Shown here: positions 1 to 5,014 of the stretch, one piece after another
Position numbering within the stretch: position 1 is the stretch's first letter
Layout: each line of letters begins with the position of its first letter
Assembly (NCBI GenBank): GCA_046565865.1
Contig: JBKHXU010000147.1
Span: 1 to 5,370 of the forward strand
Length of the DNA stretch: 5,370 nucleotides
Reading direction: 5' to 3'
DNA from: JBKHXU01 sp046565865
GTDB taxonomy: Bacteria > Pseudomonadota > Gammaproteobacteria > Acidiferrobacterales > Sulfurifustaceae
Program-made: the position numbers and the translations under genes
The notes under the pieces: model-generated
Told to the model about the DNA's origin: nothing
Databases searched by the model: none
The model's input: only the letters and a program-made list of their open reading frames with translations

Positions 1-210
1 TTCGCTGGGTTTGGCGGCGAGTTGCCAGAGACCGACTACGATTGCGATGCCACCGATGATGAATCCCAAGGTGATCATCTCGGGAGTGAGCTTGGTGGTG
101 TTTAACGATTTCAACACCCCCTCAAGCATGCCCGCTTTAACTGCCCATGCGTACGCGACCATGATAATGCCCATGATCAGTGTCCATGGTGTTCGTTTGG
201 TATAAACCAT
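1..210 (-). CDS. Unrecognised small two-helix membrane protein (partial, C-terminus beyond left edge)
   Basis: The minus strand is open from an ATG at 210-208 to the window edge, giving 70 codons with no stop. The start is well supported: GGAGGAG (223-217) lies 6 nt upstream. The protein begins MVYTKRTPW. A first hydrophobic stretch covers about residues 9-26 (LIMGIIMVAYAW), followed by a short polar loop with Lys, Asn and Thr (about 34-44). A second hydrophobic stretch covers about 45-65 (ITLGFIIGGIAIVVGLW), then AAKPSE at the edge. There is no cleavable signal peptide pattern; it looks like a two-pass inner-membrane protein, perhaps ending soon after the edge. I do not recognise a family and assign no function. 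It lies 143 nt downstream of ygfZ on the same strand, so it could be in that operon or have its own promoter. By hand count it is about 52% GC, clearly below the sdh genes. The reading frame is solid; the identity is unknown. Confidence 0.72.
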   Translation of the reverse strand, partial: MVYTKRTPWTLIMGIIMVAYAWAVKAGMLEGVLKSLNTTKLTPEMITLGFIIGGIAIVVGLWQLAAKPSE

Positions 211-216
211 GCGTGA

Positions 217-223
217 CTCCTCC
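217..223 (-). promoter_or_regulatory. Strong Shine-Dalgarno site of the left-edge membrane protein
   Basis: Read on the minus strand this is GGAGGAG, 6 nt before the ATG at 210. It is the best ribosome binding site in the window. It decides the start over the internal Met codons at residues 13 and 17, and argues that this short frame is truly translated. Confidence 0.75.
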
Positions 224-299
224 GAGCTCTACTAGTTTGTGGTGACGATACGCGTAATGGCTCCGTTTCTAATTTAGCGTTTCCTTATACTCTTCCGGG

Positions 300-319
300 T
301 TGAAGCGTCGACGATTCAA
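300..319. repeat. 20-bp near-perfect palindrome in the gap between ygfZ and the small membrane protein gene
   Basis: The sequence TTGAAGCGTCGACGATTCAA reads the same on both strands except for one symmetric pair (G305/A314), so 9 of 10 pairs match. It lies between the ygfZ stop (354) and the membrane protein start (210). An AT-rich hexamer that could serve as a minus-strand -10 (TATAAG, 289-284) lies just downstream. Uninterrupted dyad symmetry of this size with TTGAA/TTCAA outer arms is typical of a binding site for a dimeric regulator. It is a poor terminator: as RNA it would have a mismatch and a tight TCGA loop, and no U-run follows on either strand. The symmetry is directly visible; an operator role is inference. 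Confidence 0.5.
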
Positions 320-332
320 ACACAAGCCCTAT

Positions 333-353
333 GGCCACACAAGCAGCTGTGCC
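333..353 (-). terminator. Weak stem-loop directly after the ygfZ stop codon (doubtful terminator)
   Basis: Immediately after the ygfZ TAA (356-354) the transcript could pair GGCACA with TGTG-CC across an 8-nt loop, with one bulged base. This is a 6-bp stem. No run of U follows, so intrinsic termination here would be weak at best and read-through into the membrane protein gene is possible. Confidence 0.2.
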
Positions 354-1415
354 TTACTGCCCGTCCGCAGCGGAGCTAGGCGCGGGAACTGGGTAGGGGA
401 GCGGCAATACTTCGAGCAACGGACCGTCGTCGGATTGCCAATGCAGTGCACGCGCTTCGGTCTCGATCGCGGCAATTTGTATGACAGCCAGCATTTCGTA
501 GCCACCATCAACGCTCGGATGCGCAACGACAACCGTGCCTACACTTTGTCCGCGCGCGAGTGGTGCGTAAATGGAATCGCCCGGTTGCGGCGCGCGGGTG
601 GCGATAACGCGCGCGCGATACATGCGCTGCTTCAGGCGCCCGAGATAGTGCATGCGCGCGACGATCTCCTGTCCCGGATAGCAGCCTTTGCTAAGGCTGA
701 TGCCGCCGACGAGATCGAGATTCGCCATCTGCGGTATGAACGCCTCGACGGTTTGCGGCAATACGGTCGGCAGGCCGGCCTGGATATCGAGCCAATCCCA
801 GATATGGGCGCCGACCGGCGCGGCCAGCGCACGCCATGCGCGCCACGCGATTTGCATCGCGGCCGGTGCGGCGACGATCATGAAGCGTGATGTCGGGCCG
901 GGAAGATGCAGGGCGGTGACGTCACCCTGTGTCATGCATGCGCCCGCAGCGGGCGCCTGGCCAAAGGTTCGCTCGATCGCGGAAACGCTGTGCGGTCCGG
1001 CGATGCCGACTGCGACCAAATCGTCGGCCGGCGCGAGCTGGACCTTGGCGCGCATCACGTAACGTCGCAGGCGCTCGATGGTGACATCGCGCAGCGCGCG
1101 CGGCAGCAAGGCGTAGTAATCGTTTGCGCGGCGGAACACTCGCAGGATGGCGAGCATGCGGCCCTGCGCCGTGCAGTAAGCGCCGATCCGATGCTGTGTC
1201 GGATCAAGATCTCGCACGTCTTGCGTCAACTGACCGCTCAAAAACGTACCGGCATCCGCGCCCGATACCCGCACCAGACCCAATGTCGTCAGGTCCATGA
1301 GCACATTGCCCCGCGCCGCGCGTGCCAGTTCCTGCGCCGGATCGCCGAAGTGCGCATGGTCGCCCGCGAGCGTTGCGCCCTCGGTCTTCAGAAAATCACC
1401 CCAGTCCTGCTGCAC
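354..1415 (-). CDS. ygfZ: YgfZ family folate-binding protein (GcvT-like), Fe-S cluster maintenance
   Basis: This 353-residue protein belongs to the YgfZ/GcvT-like group (COG0354), tetrahydrofolate-binding cytoplasmic proteins that help assemble or repair certain Fe-S enzymes, such as the tRNA thiomethylase MiaB in E. coli. The hallmark motif KGCYPGQE is at residues 243-250, with Cys245 matching the essential Cys228 of E. coli. Other typical blocks are VRVSGADAGTFLSGQLTQDV (48-67), CTAQGRMLAILRVF (81-94) and FIPQMANLDLVGGISLSKG (226-244). It is slightly longer than E. coli YgfZ (326 residues), with a Pro/Ala-rich tail. The start is GTG at 1415: an in-frame TAG lies four codons upstream, no ATG is available there, and AAAGG precedes it at short spacing. 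It is divergent from the sdh operon, and complex II is itself an Fe-S enzyme, so co-location makes sense. Family assignment is firm; its exact targets here are inferred. Confidence 0.93.
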   Translation of the reverse strand: MQQDWGDFLKTEGATLAGDHAHFGDPAQELARAARGNVLMDLTTLGLVRVSGADAGTFLSGQLTQDVRDLDPTQHRIGAYCTAQGRMLAILRVFRRANDYYALLPRALRDVTIERLRRYVMRAKVQLAPADDLVAVGIAGPHSVSAIERTFGQAPAAGACMTQGDVTALHLPGPTSRFMIVAAPAAMQIAWRAWRALAAPVGAHIWDWLDIQAGLPTVLPQTVEAFIPQMANLDLVGGISLSKGCYPGQEIVARMHYLGRLKQRMYRARVIATRAPQPGDSIYAPLARGQSVGTVVVAHPSVDGGYEMLAVIQIAAIETEARALHWQSDDGPLLEVLPLPYPVPAPSSAADGQ

Positions 1416-1444
1416 GGCCCTTTGCTAAAAATACGCGTAGAGGC

Positions 1445-1472
1445 ATCATAGCGAAACCGAGGCGTTAGGGAA
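1445..1472 (-). promoter_or_regulatory. Candidate sigma-70 type promoter for ygfZ
   Basis: On the minus strand a good -10 hexamer, TATGAT (1450-1445), is preceded by a 16-nt spacer and a poor -35 match, TTCCCT (1472-1467). A transcript would start near 1438, giving a leader of about two dozen bases before the GTG at 1415, which is a sensible arrangement. The -10 is persuasive, the -35 is not, so an activator or an alternative -35 may be involved. I found no equally good promoter for sdhC on the plus strand. Confidence 0.4.
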
Positions 1473-1503
1473 CCTCCGCGCCTATCCCGACACGGAGGCA
1501 GCG

Positions 1504-1537
1504 ACTCGCGATGCGGCGCCTCGCCTGCGACGCGGGT
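1504..1537 (+). other. GC-rich stem-loop in the presumed sdhC leader
   Basis: The outer stem pairs ACTCGCG (1504-1510) with CGCGGGT (1531-1537), seven pairs including one G-U. After an A-A mismatch and a U-G pair, the inner stem pairs GC-GGCG (1513-1518) with CGCC-U-GC (1522-1528), with one bulged U and a CCT loop. The hairpin ends 15 nt before the sdhC ribosome binding site and leaves it free. Just upstream, CCTCCG (1473-1478) and CGGAGG (1493-1498) form another inverted pair with a 14-nt loop. No clean U-run follows, so it is not a standard terminator. It could stabilise the mRNA or bind a regulator, but such hairpins also occur by chance in GC-rich DNA. Confidence 0.35.
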
Positions 1538-1552
1538 TTGAACTGTGGTATC

Positions 1553-1560
1553 GAAGGAGA
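1553..1560 (+). promoter_or_regulatory. Ribosome binding site of sdhC
   Basis: GAAGGAGA precedes the ATG at 1572; 12 nt separate its AGGAG core from the start, slightly long but acceptable. It lies inside a longer frame that opens with a GTG at 1545, which argues that the GTG is not the real start. Confidence 0.65.
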
Positions 1561-1571
1561 CGCAGCGACCG

Positions 1572-1955
1572 ATGCGAGCCACTGAGCAGGGCGGGCGTCC
1601 GGTATTTCTCAATCTGTTCAAGATTCGGCAGCCGATCGGCGCGGTGGCGTCGATTGTGCATCGCGTCTCCGGCGCGCTGTTGGTATTGGCGCTTGCCCCG
1701 GGGCTATATCTGCTGGAACGTGCGCTGAGCAGTCCCGCGGCCTATGCCGGTATCGCCAACTGGTTCGACGGGGGGATCGGCCGCGTCGTGTTGCTGGCGA
1801 GCGTGTGGTTATTCGCGCAGCACCTGTTGTCCGGTATCCGCGCGATGCTGCTCGACATGGACATCGGCGCACAGCTGCGGCCGGCGCGGGCGATGGCGTG
1901 GGCCACGTTCGCCGGATCGGTCGCGCTGACCGCGCTCGTCGGGTTCGCCACGTAA
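1572..1955 (+). CDS. sdhC: Succinate dehydrogenase cytochrome b556 membrane anchor, SdhC
   Basis: This 127-residue subunit anchors complex II in the inner membrane and contributes to heme b and quinone binding. The family signature RPVFLNLFKIRQPIG...SIVHRVSG is at residues 9-34. Ser27 and Arg31 match the E. coli quinone-site residues, and His84 (FAQHLLSGIR) matches the E. coli heme ligand; all fall at the same numbers as in E. coli SdhC, which supports the ATG at 1572 over the GTG at 1545. Three membrane helices are visible at about 25-50, 70-94 and 107-126. One deviation: the second family signature normally has R-[H/F] after the heme histidine (E. coli Arg90-His91), but here Ala91 follows Arg90. 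The stop TAA shares one base with the sdhD start (TAATG). It is the first gene of the operon. Confidence 0.95.
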   Translation: MRATEQGGRPVFLNLFKIRQPIGAVASIVHRVSGALLVLALAPGLYLLERALSSPAAYAGIANWFDGGIGRVVLLASVWLFAQHLLSGIRAMLLDMDIGAQLRPARAMAWATFAGSVALTALVGFAT

Positions 1956-2308
1956 TGCGCCATCGCTACATCAGCGCCCACCACGGCACGGGCGAGTGGT
2001 TGCTGCAGCGGCTGACGGCGTTGTATATCGCTGGCTTCGCGCTATACGCGATCCTGCGCCTGACACTGGCGCCGTTCCCCGACTTCGACGCATGGCGTTC
2101 CTGGTTCGGCGCGGGCACGGTGCGCATCGCCTTTGGGGTATTTGTGTTGAGCCTGCTGCTGCACGCCTGGGGTGGGATGCGCAACATATATATGGACTAC
2201 GTGCGCCCGCTGTGGCTGCGGTTCCTGGTGTCGTTTGCCACTGCCCTCGGATTAATCGCCCTCGGCCTGTGGGCCGCGCGACTCTTACTAGTGGGACCGG
2301 GCGCATGA
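1955..2308 (+). CDS. sdhD: Succinate dehydrogenase hydrophobic membrane anchor, SdhD
   Basis: This 117-residue protein is the second membrane anchor of complex II and shares heme b and the quinone site with SdhC. The N-terminal GTGEWLLQRLTALYI (11-25) is typical of SdhD. His70 in LLLHAWGGM matches the E. coli heme ligand His71, and Asp81-Tyr82 in MDYVRP match Asp82-Tyr83, where the tyrosine contacts the quinone. Three helices lie at about 16-37, 54-77 and 86-112. Length is close to E. coli SdhD (115). The ATG at 1955 is favoured because the residue numbering then fits the family; the frame is open further upstream inside sdhC, but that part is shadow. There is no strong ribosome binding site, so translation is probably coupled to sdhC. 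The end overlaps sdhA by 4 nt (ATGA). Confidence 0.94.
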   Translation: MRHRYISAHHGTGEWLLQRLTALYIAGFALYAILRLTLAPFPDFDAWRSWFGAGTVRIAFGVFVLSLLLHAWGGMRNIYMDYVRPLWLRFLVSFATALGLIALGLWAARLLLVGPGA

Positions 2309-4071
2309 AGCGTATTCCGCGGCGGCGGTTCGACTGCCTCGTCATCGGCGCCGGCGGCGGGGGCCTGAGGGCTGCGCTGCAATTGGCGCAGGCCGAGGTG
2401 CAGGTCGCGGTGATCTCCAAGGTCTATCCCACGCGCTCGCATACCGTCGCCGCCCAAGGCGGCATCAACGCCGCGCTCGGCAATGTCTCGCCGGACAACT
2501 GGCACTGGCATATGTACGACACGGTGAAGGGCGGCGACTACCTGGGCGATCAGGATGCGATCGAATATATGTGTCGCGCCGCCGGCCGCCTCGTCATCGA
2601 ACTTGAGCACTACGGCGTGCCGTTCACGCGGTTGCCAAACGGGCGCATTTATCAGCGGCCGTTTGGCGGTCAGAGCCAGAATTTCGGCGGCGAGCAGGCG
2701 GCGCGCACCTGTGCCGCGGCCGACCGCACCGGGCATGCGATGTTGCATGCGTTGTACCAGCAGAATCTTCGCGCCAAAACGCACTTCTTCGACGAGTTCT
2801 TCGTGATCGACCTCATCATGGATAACGACGGCTACGCCGTCGGCGTGCTGGCGCTCGAAATCGAGACCGGCGAGCCGCTGATCATCGAGGCCAAAAGCAC
2901 GCTGATCGCGACCGGCGGCGCCGGGCGAATTTATCGCACGACCACGAATGCACTCATCAATACCGGCGATGGCATGGCGATGGCGCTTCGCGCCGGCATT
3001 CCGTTGCAGGACATGGAATTCTGGCAATTCCACCCGACCGGCATTGCCGGGATCGGAGTGTTGATCTCGGAAGGTGTGCGCGGCGAAGTCGGTTACCTCG
3101 TCAACAACAAAGGCGAGCGCTTTATGGAGCGTTATGCGCCGAAGGCGAAGGACCTCGCGAGCCGCGATGTCGTGAGCCGCGCGATCTACACCGAGGTGCG
3201 CGAGGGCCGCGGCTGTGGGCCAAAGCAGGATCATGTGCTGCTGAAACTCGATCACCTCGGCGACGAGGTGATCCGCAAGCGGCTGCCCGCGATTCGCGAG
3301 TCCGCGATCATTTTCGCGCAGGTCGATCCGATCCACGACCCGATTCCGGTGTATCCGACCGCGCACTATATTATGGGCGGCATCCCGACCAATCGTTTTG
3401 GTCAGGTGGTGGTGCCGGCCGGGCAGGGGCCGGAGGAACCGGTGCCGGGTCTGTACGCCGTCGGCGAATGCGCGTGCGTATCGGTGCACGGCGCCAACCG
3501 CCTCGGTGGCAATTCGCTGCTCGACCTCATCGTGTTCGGCCGCGCCGCGGCGAATCACATCCTCGATTACGTGCGCGACAATCGTTACCACCGCCCGCTC
3601 GCGGACGACGCGGCGGCGCCCGCGCTCGCGCGGCTCGCGCGCTGGGATCAGAAAGGCGAGGGCGAGTCGGTCGATACGCTGCGCGAAACGCTGCGGCAGG
3701 TGATGGAGCAATACTGCGGCGTGTTTCGCACCCAGGAAGTGTTAGACGAAGGCATACGCCGCGTCACGGAGTTGGAACATCGGTTGGCAGACGTGCGTCT
3801 GCGCGACCACAGCCGCGTCTTCAACACCGCACGCATCGAGGCGCTGGAACTGGAGAACCTGGTGGATGTCGCGCTGGCGACCGTGCACGCGGCGGCGGCG
3901 CGCCAGGAGTCACGCGGCGCACACTCGCGCCTCGACTACCCGAAACGGGACGATGTGCACTGGCTGCGACATTCCTTATATAGTCGCGAGACGCGCCGAG
4001 TCGATTACAAACCGGTGCGCGTCAAGCCGATGACAGTCGATTCGTTTCCACCGAAGGAGCGCGTGTATTGA
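2305..4071 (+). CDS. sdhA: Succinate dehydrogenase flavoprotein subunit, SdhA
   Basis: This catalytic subunit oxidises succinate to fumarate on the cytoplasmic face of the membrane and passes electrons to SdhB. It has 588 residues, the same as E. coli SdhA. The dinucleotide-binding motif VIGAGGGG is at 13-20. The covalent FAD signature RSHTVAAQGG is at 44-53, with His46 as the expected flavin-linked residue. Active-site residues fall where the family has them: His243 (QFHPTG), Ser255-Glu256, the catalytic Arg287 (SRDVVSR), His354 (PTAHY) and Arg399 (GANRLGGNS). The C-terminal helical domain spans about 450-560, and the tail FPPKERVY is typical. The ATG at 2305 overlaps the sdhD stop; the frame extends upstream to 1996 but that would only read sdhD out of frame. 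No key residue is missing. It ends in a 4-nt overlap with sdhB. Confidence 0.98.
   Translation: MKRIPRRRFDCLVIGAGGGGLRAALQLAQAEVQVAVISKVYPTRSHTVAAQGGINAALGNVSPDNWHWHMYDTVKGGDYLGDQDAIEYMCRAAGRLVIELEHYGVPFTRLPNGRIYQRPFGGQSQNFGGEQAARTCAAADRTGHAMLHALYQQNLRAKTHFFDEFFVIDLIMDNDGYAVGVLALEIETGEPLIIEAKSTLIATGGAGRIYRTTTNALINTGDGMAMALRAGIPLQDMEFWQFHPTGIAGIGVLISEGVRGEVGYLVNNKGERFMERYAPKAKDLASRDVVSRAIYTEVREGRGCGPKQDHVLLKLDHLGDEVIRKRLPAIRESAIIFAQVDPIHDPIPVYPTAHYIMGGIPTNRFGQVVVPAGQGPEEPVPGLYAVGECACVSVHGANRLGGNSLLDLIVFGRAAANHILDYVRDNRYHRPLADDAAAPALARLARWDQKGEGESVDTLRETLRQVMEQYCGVFRTQEVLDEGIRRVTELEHRLADVRLRDHSRVFNTARIEALELENLVDVALATVHAAAARQESRGAHSRLDYPKRDDVHWLRHSLYSRETRRVDYKPVRVKPMTVDSFPPKERVY
4053..4059 (+). 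promoter_or_regulatory. Ribosome binding site that decides the TTG start of sdhB
   Basis: GAAGGAG sits inside the last codons of sdhA, 8 nt before the TTG at 4068. No in-frame ATG or GTG is close by, and starting at this TTG gives a protein whose N-terminus aligns with E. coli SdhB (SIYRY block), so the TTG is very likely the true start. Confidence 0.75.
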
Positions 4072-4763
4072 AACTCTCGATCTACCGCTACCACCCCGAG
4101 ACCGATCGCCACCCGCGCATGCAGGACTACGAGTTGGCGGACGACTGCGGTGCGGTGATGCTGCTCGATGCGCTGACGTTGATCAAGGAACAAGACCCGA
4201 CGCTGGGCTTTCGGCGTTCGTGCCGCGAGGGTGTGTGCGGGTCGGACGCGATGAACATCAACGGTCGCAACGGTCTCGCCTGCATTCTGCGCATCAAGGA
4301 TCTGAAGCAACCGATTGTGATCCGCCCGCTGCCGGGGTTGCCCGTCATCCGCGATCTGATCGTCGATATGGCGCCGTTTTTCGCGCAGTATCGCGCGGTC
4401 AAGCCGTGGCTGATCAATTACGATCCCGAGCCTGAGATCGAACGGTTGCAACCGCCGGAGGATCGCGAGCAGCTGAACGGGCTCTACGAATGCATCTTGT
4501 GCGCTTGCTGCACCACCGCCTGTCCGTCGTTCTGGTGGAACCCCGACCGTTTCCTCGGCCCGGCCGCGTTGTTGCAGGCGTGGCGCTTCATCACCGATAG
4601 CCGCGACCAGGCGACCGGCGAGCGTCTGCACGATCTGGAAGATCCTTACAAACTATTTCGATGCCACACGATCATGAACTGTGCCGAGGTGTGCCCCAAG
4701 GGATTGAACCCGTCGCGCGCGATCAACGAGATTCGGCGGGCGCTGGTCAAGCGCGACGTGTGA
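4068..4763 (+). CDS. sdhB: Succinate dehydrogenase iron-sulfur subunit, SdhB
   Basis: This 231-residue subunit carries electrons from the SdhA flavin through three Fe-S clusters to quinone. The [2Fe-2S] ligands are Cys52, Cys57, Asp60 and Cys72 (SCREGVCGSD...C); Asp in the third position is the E. coli-type arrangement. The [4Fe-4S] ligands are Cys142, Cys145, Cys148 and Cys209, and the [3Fe-4S] ligands are Cys152, Cys199 and Cys205. Trp157 in PSFWW and His200 match the E. coli quinone-site residues Trp164 and His207. The start is TTG at 4068, overlapping the sdhA stop by 4 nt. The N-terminus is two residues shorter than in E. coli. The end overlaps sdhE by 4 nt (GTGA). Fe-S maintenance by the divergently encoded YgfZ would fit this protein, but that link is inferred. 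Confidence 0.98.
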   Translation: MKLSIYRYHPETDRHPRMQDYELADDCGAVMLLDALTLIKEQDPTLGFRRSCREGVCGSDAMNINGRNGLACILRIKDLKQPIVIRPLPGLPVIRDLIVDMAPFFAQYRAVKPWLINYDPEPEIERLQPPEDREQLNGLYECILCACCTTACPSFWWNPDRFLGPAALLQAWRFITDSRDQATGERLHDLEDPYKLFRCHTIMNCAEVCPKGLNPSRAINEIRRALVKRDV

Positions 4764-5014
4764 GCGATGCCGAACTCGCGCGGCTACGCTGGCGTTGCCG
4801 CCGCGGATTGTTGGAGTTGGATTTATTGCTCCAGCGATTCGTCGATGCTTGCTACGTCGGGCTAACCGCCACCGAGCGTCAGACGTTCGATCGACTACTA
4901 ACGCTGCCCGACGCCGATCTGTTGGCGCTGCTGCAAGGCGACGGCACGGCCAGCGATGCGGAGCTGAACCGGCTTGTCACCGCCATTCGACGCCACGCTC
5001 AGCATCGAGCTTAA
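4760..5014 (+). CDS. sdhE: Succinate dehydrogenase FAD assembly factor, SdhE
   Basis: This 84-residue protein belongs to the SdhE (YgfY, Sdh5-like) family of small cytoplasmic proteins that bind SdhA and promote its covalent flavinylation. The key motif RGxxE is present as Arg15-Gly16-Leu-Leu-Glu19 within LRWRCRRGLLELD, with Trp11, Cys13 and Arg14 at the same numbers as in E. coli SdhE. The later block FDRLLTLPDADLLALL (43-58) matches the family's conserved LL.x.D.DL pattern. The GTG at 4760 forms a GTGA overlap with the sdhB stop and gives the expected family length (E. coli 88). The frame continues upstream to 4661 but that part is sdhB read out of frame. No clear ribosome binding site is seen, so coupling to sdhB translation is likely. 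Confidence 0.94.
   Translation: MSDAELARLRWRCRRGLLELDLLLQRFVDACYVGLTATERQTFDRLLTLPDADLLALLQGDGTASDAELNRLVTAIRRHAQHRA

Noticed and set aside
11..205. Plus-strand open frame of 64 codons at the left edge
   Set aside because: It is opposite the minus-strand membrane protein, which has a strong ribosome binding site and coherent membrane helices; the plus-strand frame has neither.
300..890. Plus-strand open frame of 196 codons opposite the 3' part of ygfZ
   Set aside because: It lies antisense to the clear YgfZ coding frame, which carries the KGCYPGQE motif. The product has no recognisable motif, so it is a shadow.
906..1451. Plus-strand open frame of 181 codons opposite the 5' part of ygfZ
   Set aside because: Antisense shadow of ygfZ; low-complexity, Arg- and Ala-rich product, no ribosome binding site, and it runs into the ygfZ promoter region.
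1545..1571. Longer SdhC starting from the GTG at 1545
   Set aside because: The ribosome binding site (1553-1560) lies inside this extension, and the residue numbering of Ser27, Arg31 and His84 matches E. coli exactly only with the ATG at 1572.
1996..2304. N-terminal extension of SdhA by about 100 codons
   Set aside because: This stretch is sdhD read in another frame. SdhA from the ATG at 2305 has the exact family length and a normal N-terminus.
2197..3711. Long open frame (504 codons) on the minus strand opposite sdhA
   Set aside because: It is the antisense of sdhA, whose GC-rich third positions suppress stop codons on the other strand. The product is rich in His, Arg and Ala without domain pattern or ribosome binding site, and sdhA itself is certain.
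4661..4759. N-terminal extension of SdhE
   Set aside because: This is sdhB read out of frame, over the codons of its last cluster ligands. The GTG at 4760 gives family length and aligns the RGxxE motif at residues 15-19.
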